Assembly: GCA_029990175.1 (NCBI GenBank)
Contig: JARKIP010000006.1
Location: forward strand, 1,798,001-1,862,000
Direction: 5' to 3'
From: Petunia secreta
Taxonomy: Eukaryota; Streptophyta; Magnoliopsida; Solanales; Solanaceae
Length of the DNA: 64,000 nucleotides
Shown here: positions 24,401 through 36,097 of the stretch, in pieces
Position numbering within the stretch: the first letter of the stretch is position 1
Layout of the letters: each line of letters begins with the position of its first letter
Made by a program: the position numbers and the translations under genes
Notes under the pieces: model-generated
Told to the model about the DNA's origin: nothing
The model's input: the letters and a program-made list of their open reading frames with translations, nothing else
Database searches by the model: none

Positions 24401-26714
24401 TGACACGACCCAAAATCCGGTTAGATCGTGCAGGCACCTGACATCCTTCCCTAGACCCGTCGGGCGAACCCTTACCAATTAAATTAGGAAAATAAATATA
24501 ACAATTCATAAATAAGGACAAGACTTAAAAAAAAAAAACCAGACATACTGATACCTCTAAGCTGTACAAAAGAAATTACAGCTGACTACCCAACATACTA
24601 GGTTTAGGGCTATCCAAACTAGACATCTAAGAGTACAAAAGAAGACAGATACCTCCTGAAGGGAGCAAAATGCAACTGAAATAATAAACAATAAACTGGT
24701 GGCCATCCGGAATAAAAGCTGGCTCATCCTGACAGCTGAAGTCGTCTTCGCTCCTTCACAATGTGGCGAACTCAACCCTAGAGCGAACCTGCCGAAACGA
24801 AATAGATTGACAAGAAAGAAAAAACAAACAAGGGTGAGTCAAAAGGACTCAATAAGTGGGGCAGTCTAGCCACCTCAAAGAGTAGGATAGCTAGCAAGGG
24901 AGAAGAAACAGATAAACCAAATTCCTCTTATTTAAATTATAAAAAGGCAGAGCCAGATAATAACCGGAAACACGTATGAAACCATAAACTCAACCAGGAA
25001 TATGAGCTAGAAACATATCAACTAATAAGCAATGCATGTATAAGCAGAACAGTAGTTATGTACCACAAGTTTACACAATGGTATGAAATGAAATGAAATA
25101 TGATGCAAAGGATCACATGTGCCAAATGAATGGAGCGGAATCCTCCTGCTCCGAGCGCAGAATCCTCCTGCTCCGAGGGCAGAATCCTCCTACCCTCAAT
25201 ATGCTGCAATGGAGCGGAATCCTCCTGCTCTGAGGGCGGAATCCCCCTACCCTCAATATGATGTAATAGAGCGGAATCCTCCTACCCTCAATATGATGCA
25301 ATGGAGCAGAATCCTCCTGCTCCGAGGGCGGAATCCTCCTACCCTCAATATGACACAATGATAACCATTCACCGGCGCGGGACTCTCATCAAATGCCGGG
25401 AAGTATATGTCAGCTCACAGCCGGAATACAATGCTCAGATCCTCAATGCAATACTAACAACAAAACAAAACATATAATATACAATGTAAATCCAAAGCTA
25501 AGGCGTAATGAGTACGCTTATCGGCAGCTACACTCGTAAGGAATACGTGGTAGAAAATCCACGAGGGCAGGTGCCTCCATAGAAATAGATATAAACACTT
25601 ACCTTGTTACAAAGTTAGTACATCCACTCAATAACCGCTTTGTCCTTTGGATTCATTGCCAAACGATCCCGCTGTGTTCAATAAGCAGAACAATATATCA
25701 CATAAGGCTTAAGGCTTCATTCCTTACATCTTAGAACAATCCCGGTAGGAACCCGATACCCTATTCGCATACCCAATACGTAAGCCAGGCCTATGTACAG
25801 GGTTTAAGGTCACATAACCAAGCCCTAAATAAATTACATTTATATGTTGCCCATAACTCACTGAGTACGAATATATAATCAATTCCATTATCGGGGTCCA
25901 ATTGACCCTTTAGATTATCAGTTGAACTTATTAAAACGATGTCTAATATCCTAATTTTTACCGTCAAAATATATTTAAATACACGTAATAAACTCAAATA
26001 ATATATTAAGATCATTACTAGAATGTTTCAAGGTAAAATTTCTATCTTTCTCCGGCTTTTTTTTCTGGCATTTTTTCTTTCTCCGTGTTCTCCTTCGTTT
26101 TCTATTTTTTGCTTCTTTTTTCTTTCTGTTTTCTCGTTCTTGATATGTTCATTTCTTAGCTTTTATAAGCTAAGTACGAAAGTACTTAGCCACCGCCATA
26201 TTCCCTTGTCTTTTCCCTTTTTTTTTTGTCTTTTTCTTTTTCTTTTATTTTCTTTTACTTTTATGATACTCGAAGTAATTCCAACTTTTGCATACAAGTT
26301 ATACAAAATATATTTAATATACTTGCTAAGGCGGCTCTCAAATCGGATTCCCAAAACTCAATATGCAAATTAATTGGAAAAAAAGTCAAATTATTTAACT
26401 TTCGACATTTTAGCGGAAACTAGCCGAACAACCTCGAAATTCACTTTCGAGAAACAAAAGTCACAAATAATCATCAGAACCTTACGGTACTTTCAAATTT
26501 CGAATCGGAGCTCATTCGCTAAATCCGAGCTCGAAAATCTCTTTTAATATTTATTGACAATAAAAACTGAAACCTTCTTCCGATGCCTACTAAACGAGGT
26601 CTGATTTAGCTCAAATTTTACAGACAGGTCCTAATGGACATTACAAATATTTTAAAATTATCAGCACGCCAATCAGAGTCCTAACTTCCGAAACGACTAA
26701 CCGAGGTCGTTTCA
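24401..26714 (-). repeat. 5' LTR of element B
   Basis: 2314 bp, TGACACGACCCAAAATCCGG to GAGGTCGTTTCA. It matches the left LTR throughout. It differs by several single-base transitions in the first 70 bases, by a rearranged minisatellite, and by short deletions near 26240-26270. Confidence 0.9.
25132..25363. repeat. Rearranged minisatellite in the right LTR of B
   Basis: Same GGAGCGGAATCCTCCTGCTC units as at 18798, but with unit lengths of about 79, 57, 35 and 57 bp through internal duplication and deletion of the GGAATCCTCC blocks. Confidence 0.85.
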
Positions 26715-26719
26715 ATTTG
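26715..26719. repeat. Target-site duplication of element B, right copy (ATTTG)
   Basis: ATTTG directly follows the LTR end TTTCA and matches 18037-18041. Confidence 0.9.
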
Positions 26720-29689
26720 ACAAACTCTCGAGAGCCTTGAATTTTCTAGAGTTTCTAAAGATCTTGAAAACTTGAGCCTGAGCTTGACCCCAATGCAACT
26801 TCAAACCAATGAGCCGATCCAAACTTTAAGTTTTAGCCCAACTCGTCCCAAGGGTGGATCATGCAAAGAAAGAAGGAGATAAGGATTAGTAAATGTATAT
26901 GATAACTAATAACAAAACTAATAGACTAAGTGGATTTTCATAGGATCTCAAGTAGTCATCCGAAATGAATTGATTTACATAATCCTGAGCATAAAGGAAA
27001 AATTCGCAAGTGGTGAAAAACAGTTTTATCCTTCAAAAGAAGTAGCTACTTGATACAAGCATTCGAGAGAGAAAGGCCAAAACTGCAACGCTATCAACCA
27101 AAATTGACCTACTCAAAAACATGAAATGAGGTCACTGCATTATAACATTCAAAGGTAATTTCATATTAAGATTGTTATATCTCTTTTCAAAACTCCTACT
27201 AATCTGCTATTAAAACCAAAAATAAACTTCATGCAAAGAAATGAATCAGACTTATGAATTTCGCTTACAACCAGGAAAGTAGAAAAAGGAAACTTCAGGC
27301 GGCCAGGAACTAAGCAATGCAGAGAACACAACCTACTCATCACTCAAATAAGACATACAACCTGTAGCTAAAAGCAGAACTTGAAACAACTCCCTAAACA
27401 ACCGACATACTAAGCTGACACCTGCACACTCACACACTAGGCCTCCAAAAACAAGAATCACACCCCTGCACCTCCTATAAACTAACTCTTATACCTGCAG
27501 CCACCAAACTTACTTCATACATATCTACAGGTAAACCAGGATACAACCTCTATATACCTACTACCTCTGCATAGCTTATACAATAACTTGCACCCTCCCT
27601 ACTTCATTCTCAATCACTACAAATGCTTTACCAAACAACCTGCAGCCTCTTTCCTAAACTCCTAAACCTAAAAACACCAATGTTGCCATCTGATAAGCTA
27701 CATGCAGCAACAAGACCATGAAACAACACCTGCAAACCACCTGGACTACTATATAATACCTGTAGCACCAAAAATAACTCTAAACCACCTGAACTCCTTC
27801 ACATACACACTTTGTATACACCAAAACTATGCTAGCCTAAACAGCTCTCACAAAGAAAATTGAACATAACTGGACAGGCCTAATATTCACGGATTCTCAC
27901 TTCTCTGCTTCCTCTTTTACTCACTACACACACAAAGAACAAAATAGAGGAAAAATACTTCAAAAATTTGTATAAACTAGAAAACAGGAACCAAACATAC
28001 TCCTTTTCATACCAGATTACCTGCTGCACACACGTACACTTTTCTGGCCCCACACAGCACACACACGCTACACAAACATACACAGGCAGATACACATACA
28101 CATAAGTGAGCAAACACACACAAGCATTTTGTCATACATCAAACAGGCACACATACACACTGAACCTACAGCATATTTCAGAACCAAATAGCCCCTTTTA
28201 AAACTAAGAAAAACACCCTTTACTCTCCTGAAATTAAAAACCAGCTGCACACAAGCAAATCAGACCTCCCTGAATCCATCACCTGCATTCCTTTCTAATC
28301 CTTTACACGCTGAAACTCTTATCATTCACACAGGCCTCACCCCACTCCTGCCTAAACCTATGAGCCACCTCCGGAAATAGCTTACTACTACCAATGGCCT
28401 GCCCACAACTTCCAGCTTTTGCTAACAACTACACATACTCACAAACACCATTACACCTCTCTGAAACTGCCCTGAACCAAAACAAACCATTGAACATCCC
28501 CTATACTAAACTGGACCAACAAGAACAACCCTTGAAATTAAACCAGATAAACAACCTGCTGTTCCCTCAGATTTCCACACTTCTAAACCAAGAAACAAAC
28601 AACTCAAGAAACAGATACATCCCACACAACAATTGATCTTTCATTCATAGCCTTTTGCTAGTTATTCATTTTAATAATTTAGAGAGTTTAAGGATGATAA
28701 CAAGAATAAGTGACCCCTAACATTGATTTAGATCAATCAAACACATAGCTACAGAACTTAAAATTGCTATAGCGTTACAAATTATATCATTACACAAGGC
28801 TAGGCTGGAAATAACCTCATTTATCCAACATACATGTTGATACCCAAAGAAAATTATACACATTTTCCAGGGAAAGGGATCAGGCCTTACCTTCACATTT
28901 TTTAACTTTAAACAGATACAAATATTACTCCAAGGGAAACTACCAGAACTGGACTAAACCTGAACTAATGCTCAATCTTTAACCTTTACAAGTTTTATAA
29001 TAACAAGCAGATAGCAAACTAGACTAAGGAGCTGAGATTTTAAAAGTCGGGAACTTATTAACATTTACCATCCAGTTATTAATCAAACTCTTATATGCCA
29101 TACAAGTATGATCAGAATAATCCATATGCTGAACCAAGCTTCTTAATACTACACATCAGTTTCATTGTTTCAATAAGCAACACTTATAAGCAGATTAAGC
29201 ATACAACAAGAAAATAAAATAGTGAAGAGAATTACCTTTTTGCGGGCAGTGAACTAAGAGCGAAGGATCTGAATTCGACTCGAACAAACGCGAAGACACG
29301 AACGAGGTCGACGACTCAAGTTGTGAAGCCACGACACAATAAAGTCCCAAAAAAATTAAGACCATAAACAACAACACTGTATACTTTTTTTAAAAAATTT
29401 TTAAACTGAAAACTCCTTTACGTTTGGATTCTACAGTTAATAATATTCTCCTCTCTATCTTTTCGTGACTACCGCTAACCCCGACCCCTTTTCTTCTGCT
29501 AAACCTCCCTTTCCTCTCTTATTTTCCGCCGCTCAATCCCTCCTCTAAAGACTCTATTTTATATGAGACCATTAGGGTTCTAATTTTCCTTCCCCCTGGA
29601 CAAAAATAACCTTAACGGGTATAAAATGATAATGTGTTGTACGAATAGGATGAGCTGGAGATGGGGGACCAAGGATTTCAATTTTTTTT

Positions 29690-29713
29690 GGGGGGGCGGG
29701 GGGGGGGGGGGGG
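29690..29713 (+). repeat. G-run in the LTR of element C
   Basis: Twenty-three G in 24 bases, interrupted by one C at 29697. The corresponding site in the other LTR (about 39784-39792) has only a short G-run, so the tract expanded in one LTR or is a sequencing problem. Confidence 0.85.
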
Positions 29714-30160
29714 AATTGAGTTTTTGGTGAGGCGGGTTAAGGAAATTGGAAAAATTTGTTGCTGAATTGGGACGGGTTGACTGAAAGTGAAACGGGTATG
29801 CTGATTAGGAGTGGTGTATGTAATATATGTTTTGCATGGAGGGCTGGAATAGGGGTAAGCTGCAATTTTAGCCCCCTTCTAAGCTAAACAACTAGAATAT
29901 GTATGTTACACGTCTAGGCTGAATTTAGGGTGTGTAATGCAATTTTAGCCCTTTTTGGATTAATTAAGGCAAGGAATGGGATTGTACGGGTGAGTTGGGA
30001 TTGAGCTAGGCATTGTTAAATTGGCCAATTTCTTTGAAATTTCAATTGATTTTCTTTAATTATTATCTTTTATTTTAATTTTTAATTCTAATCCTAATTA
30101 TAAAATATTGCTACAATTTATTAACTATAAGAAATTCCGGGACAAAATTGGGTGTCAACA

Positions 30161-30173
30161 GCTGCCCCTCTTT
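30161..30173 (-). other. Polypurine tract of element C
   Basis: The minus strand reads AAAGAGGGGCAGC directly against the LTR start TGTTGACACCC. It is one base different from the tract of element D. Confidence 0.75.
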
Positions 30174-30774
30174 ACCCGAAAAGGATGAAACAGTTTTTAG
30201 GGTAAAGAAGTTGATATAAAGCCAATTTTGTCACGATAAAGCCAAGGACTTCTGATTCCATAGACCAAAAGGCGAGGCTTATGGATATGGCCGAACTCCG
30301 GTTTCTGAGTCGCCTACATATCTCGGGCTGAAAGAGAATCAGGTCATTTGTTGTTCAATGATACTTATACACGAAGACTCGCACGATTAACAGAAATGGA
30401 CACATAAACAGGAAAGAATCTGACAAGTCTAGCTCATATCAATAATTTCCCAAGTTCATTGCTAAGAAAGAGTTCTATGTTATGCTCCAAATGTTGATGC
30501 GGGTGCTCCTAAAATCCTGTAATAAACTCGACAAACAGTAAGCAAGTAACTGCAAGTAAGGCTTAATAAATGGATTAGAAATAGATAATAATAATAATAA
30601 AACTCATAGATGTTGGTTTCAATGATAAGCTCGTCTCCAATCAACTAGTGAAGAAATCCGGCTTTGTGAGGCAACATGACTTCAGGGCTGTTGGTAGACT
30701 GAAAATAAAACAATAAAGGACTTTAATCTATAGAAACATAAAGCATACTTGAATAAAATATAAGGATAAAAATG
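30174..30774 (-). other. 3' UTR of element C, LTR-proximal part
   Basis: Non-coding. Contains GAGTCGCCTACATATCTCGG then GAGAATCAGGTCATTTG (30308-30350), the counterpart of the GTTGCCTACGTATCC motif of element D. In C it lies between LTR and array, whereas in D it lies between array and integrase. Confidence 0.55.
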
Positions 30775-32770
30775 CCGCCTTTCGACAATGACTCATGATC
30801 GAGTCTCCAGTTGTCTATGGTAGGATTCATAACAAATAGCGCCTTCGATTGTCTACGATAGGCTTCATAAAAAGGCATCCAATTGTTTATGGTAAGCTTC
30901 ATAACAATAGCGCCTTCGATTGTCTACGATAGGCTTCATAAAAGGCATCCAATTGTTTATGGAAGGGTTTAAATGATAGTGACGTCTTCGATTATTTACG
31001 ATAGACTTCATAATAAGGCCCCCGATTGTTTACGGTAGGCTTCAATGATAATTTCTTTGATTGTATATGATACAGTTCATAAAGAACCATGCCTTCGATT
31101 GTGTACGGTAGACTAGGTAAATGTGATGCCTCCGATTGTTTACGGTAGACTTCATAGAAAAACCGTCTTCGATTGTATACAATATACTCATAAATAAACG
31201 TCTCCGATTGTGCACGATAGACTTCATAAAGGATGCCTTCGATTGTCTATGATAGGCTTTAATAATAAGGCCTTCAATTATCTACGATAGGCTTCAATAA
31301 TAATGTCTTCGATTGTATACTATAGACTTGATAAAGAACCACGCCTCTGATTGTCTATGGTAGACTAGGTAAATGTGATGCCTGCGATTGTTTACGGTAG
31401 ACTTCATAGAAAAAAACATCTTTGATTGTATACGATAGACTTCATAAAGAATGTCTTTGATTGTCTACGATAGGCTTTAATAATTTGGCCTTCGATTGTC
31501 TATGATAGGCTTCAATAATAATGTCTTCGATTGTATACGATAGACTTGAGAAAGAACCACGCCTCTGATTGTCTACGGTAGACTTGGTAAATGTGATGTC
31601 TCCGATTGTTTACGGTAGACTTGATAAATGCAGCATCTTCGATTGTATACGACAGTCTGGATAATAAAACAACCATAATAAAACCGTTGAGACAATGCAA
31701 CAAATTGTATACGATAAATCCGATATAAACGCCAATTTTATATGATGGATCCAATAGAAGAAAGCCATTAGAATAATTCCACCGATTGTGTACGATGGAT
31801 CCAATAAAAGCCATTAGAATAATACCACCAATGGTATACGATTGACCAAATATAATAAGGTCATTGGAATAATACCACCGATTGTGTACGATGATTCCAA
31901 TATTGAAAGCTATTGAAATAATACCATCGGTTGTGCACAATAATTCCAATATAGAAAGCAATTGGAATAATTCTACCATTTGTATATGATAGATCAAAAG
32001 TAAAAAACCCTTGAAATAATACCATCGGTTGTGTATGATGGGTCCGATTAAAAGCCATTGAAATAATATCATCGATTGTGTGCTATGATTCAAATATAGA
32101 AAGCTATTGGAATAATACCACTGATTGTGTACGATGATTCCAATATAAAGCCATTGAAATAATATCAACAATTGTGTGCGATGGATCCAATAAAAAGCCA
32201 TTCGAATAATATAAGAAGGTCATTAGAATAGTACCACCGATTATGTACGATGGATACAATATAGAAACTATTGGAGTAATACCACCGATTGTGTACGATG
32301 ATTCCAATATAGAAAGCCATGGGAATAATTCGATCGATTGTATACGATAGATCCAAAGTAGAAAGCCGTTGAAATAATACCATCGGTTGTGTATGATGGA
32401 TCCGATATAAAAGCCATTGGAACAAAACCACCAATTGTATATGATTGATCCAATTTAAAAAAGCCATTGGAATAATACCATCGATTTGTATACGATGATT
32501 CCACTATAAGAAGGCCATTAAAATAATACCACCGATTGTGTACGGTAGATCAAAAATAGAAGGCCATTGAAATAATACCATCGATTGTGTACGATGGATC
32601 CAATATAAAAAGTCATGGTCTTCGATAATAACATCCTTGATGGTTTGCAGTACCAATAATACTTTAATCAATAGTCTATGACAAGGTTTGGCAACAATTT
32701 TGCCAAAATAATATCACCGGTTGTCTACGGTAAATAACGACAATAAAGTGACGTCTTCGGTTGTCATGAA
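30775..32770 (-). repeat. Two-part tandem array in the 3' UTR of element C
   Basis: About 2 kb. The left part (to about 31690) has 34-38 bp units of the type TTCGATTGTCTACGATAGGC plus TTCATAAAAAGGC. The right part (about 31740-32640) has units near 48 bp, CACCGATTGTGTACGATGGA plus TCCAATATAGAAAGCCATTGGAATAATAC in several variants. All share a CGATTGTNTACGATRG core. Minus-strand open frames of up to 229 codons here are by-products of the repeat. Confidence 0.88.
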
Positions 32771-35700
32771 TAGACTTGATGTTGATACTTGTAAAATAAA
32801 TGGTAGAATGTCCTGCAAAATAAATTTTCATTAAATTCATATAGACAGGAAAATGTCATAGATAAAGGAGATATAAAGTGAGAGTTTAAGCCGCCCGGCT
32901 TATATTTGGTGAAGTCATAAAGAGTTGAGTGTTGTCCTTGAGCAAAACTGGAGTTAATGCTTAATTCCTGCAAAGTGTAAAGTAAAGTCTTCAATAAAGC
33001 AATAAAGTTTTGATTTTGCAAGGGCAGAAATAAAGAGAGAAATAAGATCGTTTTCTCATATGCAATGAGTCAGATAATGCATCCAATCTCGATCAGTTAT
33101 CCTGGCAACATTGTTTAATGTGTGTGAAAAATAATCTATGAGGAATTAATAGTTGCTAGTTTCCTCATCTTGTTGCTTTGAAAATTCCTGCACTCAAATA
33201 AAAATCATTAGTTTTGGGAGGGACGGGGAGCGTTTGATTTGCGCTGACTCGGTCTTGCACTTGCGGCTCCTGCTGCTTCCTTGTCTTCCTCGGACTTGCA
33301 TTTGTGAATCATGGTCAGAAACTTGACTCATGAACTCAATAGCATAGATGTTTTGAAAAATAGAGACAAGGTAAAATAATTTAATGCAATATAGCAAGTA
33401 AAGCAAACATGCAAATGAAACTAAAAAATGAATTTTGAAAATTTCTGCCTTGACTTAAAGTTGTAACATATCTTAAAACAAATTGGACGTCCTTTGTCTT
33501 AGACTTTGTATTGTTCACTTAGCCAAATCTCGAGATCTTGCTAATTCATCTTTTGATAATCGACGTTGTTTCTTGCAAAATTCTGCCCCAGTTATTATCT
33601 TTCACATCTTCAACTGATTTTTGCAAAAATTGCCCCAGTTGTGAATTCCGATACTTCAAATTGCTTTGTAAAAGCTGCCCCAGTTTAAGTTTTAACAGCA
33701 TTGATATCCAAAAAGTGACCCATAATCTGACGATTCTTTCACATATGATATTTTTCCTGAATTCGACATCCGCAAAAGGGGGCCGCTTTCTTCCCCCCCA
33801 AAATGCCAGTTCCGCCATCAGGGCCTAGCAAGAAGCATAATTATGTTCCAAAGCTTCGTTTCATTCCAGCAACAGTAGTCTATAGTTCGAAGCGCCGTAT
33901 TCCATCCGGCGTGAAACCTCTCCATAACTAGTATAGTGGAGGTCTTACTTGTATTGCATTAATGAAAAAATGTACGAACACAAATAATGAGCAAAAGATA
34001 ATTTTTCACCGAATTATTCTCAAATTGTGCAGCTGATTTGTTATATGTCACAAGTAAAGTTTCGACAGGTTTACCAATTTTAATTTTGACAGAAAATAAA
34101 TATAATCAAAATAAACAAATAATATAATAAGAATGCGATGCATTTTATTTCAACTTTCATGAAATTAAAAAGAGTTTATTCAGACTAACATAAGCTTTAA
34201 AGTACAATGCAATTCAGGGCCTCAATCTGAATTAAAATTGAAAACAATGCTATTAAGTTCAATCGCCAAGTTCTTTTCAAACAATTTCATTAGCTTCTGG
34301 TGCTGCATCGTTCACGAGCTACAGCATCTACCATCAATCAAATCTTGATTCTCTTGCGTGATGAATGGTCAGTCACTTTATAAATCCAACTTCTGCTAAA
34401 AAATAAACAAAATAAAAGAAACCTCAAAGGGTAACTATGTTAGTTTGCATGTCATTCGTAAGATTGCACACAAGCAAACAACACCTAGTATTTAACGCAT
34501 TTTGAGCAAATAAATCAAGGCAAGCAATTAACATGTGACAATCACAAGTAGTTGAGCGTAAATAAATATGCAAACGCGTCCTACCCTATAGGGTGCCTCT
34601 TTGTGCTAGAGGTAAGCCTAATCGATAACAATCATCTCTCCACCTTGACACTGTAATTATGTTATCCCAACAATCTTCCAAAAGTTGGTATCAACTCGAA
34701 ATTCCAACACAGCTCATGCTCTTCACAACTTCTGCACAACATTCTAAACCCAAATGCCTAAAACCTGAAACAATCCTCCATACCTTTTGCAAACATCCAC
34801 ACTCTTCGAAGCACAACTCCCAATTATTTTACTACATGCAGGGGTGAAATTTCCAACTGCCTTCACAATACCAAACTTCAAATCATAAAAGGTTCCAATT
34901 GACCTTTTACAAATAAAACCTCACTGGTCCTTGACTTTGGAAAAGCCTCTCATCTTCATAGGTTTTACAAGGCTCACAGAACTTGTTCATAGGGCTCCTC
35001 ACTGGTCCTCAGCTTTAATGAAGCCTCTCAGTTTCCTAGGTAGCCAAGACCTCATTGGTCTTCAAGGAGGGCCCCACTGGTCATTTAAAGACGCAGAGGC
35101 TTCACGCTTCTAGTATGTGACAAGCATACTTCAATTTTCATAAAGTTGCAGCTGGTCAGTCAACGTAAACCTGCACACACAGAGGTCTTCATAATAGAGA
35201 CCCCACTGATCTTTTAAAGACACCAGGGCCTTCACCTCTTAGTATGCAACTTGCATGCTCCATTATATTAACCATTCAGCAAAATCCAACAACATTCATA
35301 CCTGCATCCACAAAAATTAAACCCTAAAACTACTATTACACCCTACATAAACACCTGAACCAGATCATATTTTGCCAGGACTTGAACCAAATTAACCAAA
35401 TCTGCCTGACTTTCCCCCTGACTGCAATTCTGTCTTGTTCACAAAATTCTGCTCTATGATCTCAAATCTCTGTGGACTGCTCTGACCTCGTAGATTCAGC
35501 TAAATTCTTCCATTGTCTAACCTAAAAGACAAAATAGGAGACAAAAGTCTAAATCTGATTATGCTCAAAACATGGCTAGGACTGAGGATTCGTTATCACA
35601 TAGCACCTAATATGCATTGTCGTTGGGTTTCAAAAACCCGTTGACGTAAGGGCGGTTTCCTAACTATGGAGGCGGTACCAAGGACCGGGTCCAGACTAAG

Positions 35701-36076
35701 GTGTAAATGCATGCATGCTCCTAAAAGCTCCGTCTAAGAATGGGTTAATGGTTGAGGCAAACAGGTGAGTGGCAAGCGGCCTCGCAGTCAAATTACTCCC
35801 ACGATAACCACCGGTATACCAACTCTTCATAGGATTCTTTAGTGGAAGAAAGTGCGGATGCGCATGGGCGCACCTCACTAATATTTGACTGAGAATACAA
35901 GAAGTTCCCAGAAGTGGGCGAAATATGAACGGAATGCCAGTTTATATATGTGCACAAATAAGAGTGAAATGACATGCTTTTTGTGGCACACAAACAAACA
36001 GATATAATAAAGCAAAATAAATTAAGCATGCTAGTTGTAAATAATTGGAAACCTTTATGGTCAAAACCTTTATTAC
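32771..36076 (-). other. Internal region of element C without gag or pol
   Basis: 3.3 kb with no domain recognisable on either strand. Three CTGCCCCAGTT motifs (33582-33680) match the 3' UTR of D. TGCAAACGCGTCCTACCCTA then GGGTGCCTCTTTGTGCTAGAGGTAAGCC (34569-34618) matches the ORF1-gag spacer of D near 43470-43515. Short repeats with CCTCACTGGTC lie at 34919-35220. It looks like the untranslated parts of a D-type element joined after loss of the genes. Confidence 0.6.
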
Positions 36077-36094
36077 TCCCCAGCAGAGTCGCCA
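36077..36094 (-). other. Primer binding site of element C
   Basis: The minus strand reads TGGCGACTCTGCTGGGGA, three bases from the LTR. Element D has TGGCGACTCCGCTGGGGA. This PBS type is typical of Ogre-like elements, which I recall as tRNA-Arg; the tRNA identity is from memory. Confidence 0.75.
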
Positions 36095-36097
36095 TGT

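Larger units (their letters stand above)
18042..26714 (-). mobile_element. Element B: full-length gypsy-type LTR element lacking its own pol
   Basis: 8673 bp with two LTRs of about 2.3 kb, a 5-bp target duplication (ATTTG), a minus-strand PBS matching initiator-Met tRNA next to the right LTR and a purine tract next to the left LTR. The internal 4.0 kb holds a decayed gag on the minus strand and, oddly, an integrase fragment on the plus strand. RT, RNase H and a same-strand integrase are absent, so it moved with help from another element. Differences between the LTR starts are mostly C/T and G/A, as expected for methylated repeats. Confidence 0.88.
26715..30160 (-). repeat. 3' LTR of element C, right fragment
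   Basis: Resumes the C LTR after element B: ACAAACTCTCGAGAGCCTTG matches 37000 onward, and homology runs to GGGTGTCAACA at 30160. Includes a CA-rich low-complexity region (28020-28150) and a G-run at 29690-29713. A 60-base stretch present here (27030-27115) is reduced in the sister LTR. Confidence 0.88.

Noticed and set aside
28020..28150. CA-rich stretch in the LTR of C, considered as a microsatellite locus
   Set aside because: Interrupted and irregular, repeated in the sister LTR at 38160-38280; ordinary low-complexity LTR sequence.
31512..32504. Minus-strand open frames up to 229 codons with repeated IIVHNRWYYSN
   Set aside because: By-product of the tandem array of element C; repeated unit without stops, not a protein gene.
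30775..32770. CRISPR-like appearance of short repeats
   Set aside because: Units are adjacent and variable with no unique spacers, in an obvious plant retrotransposon 3' UTR.
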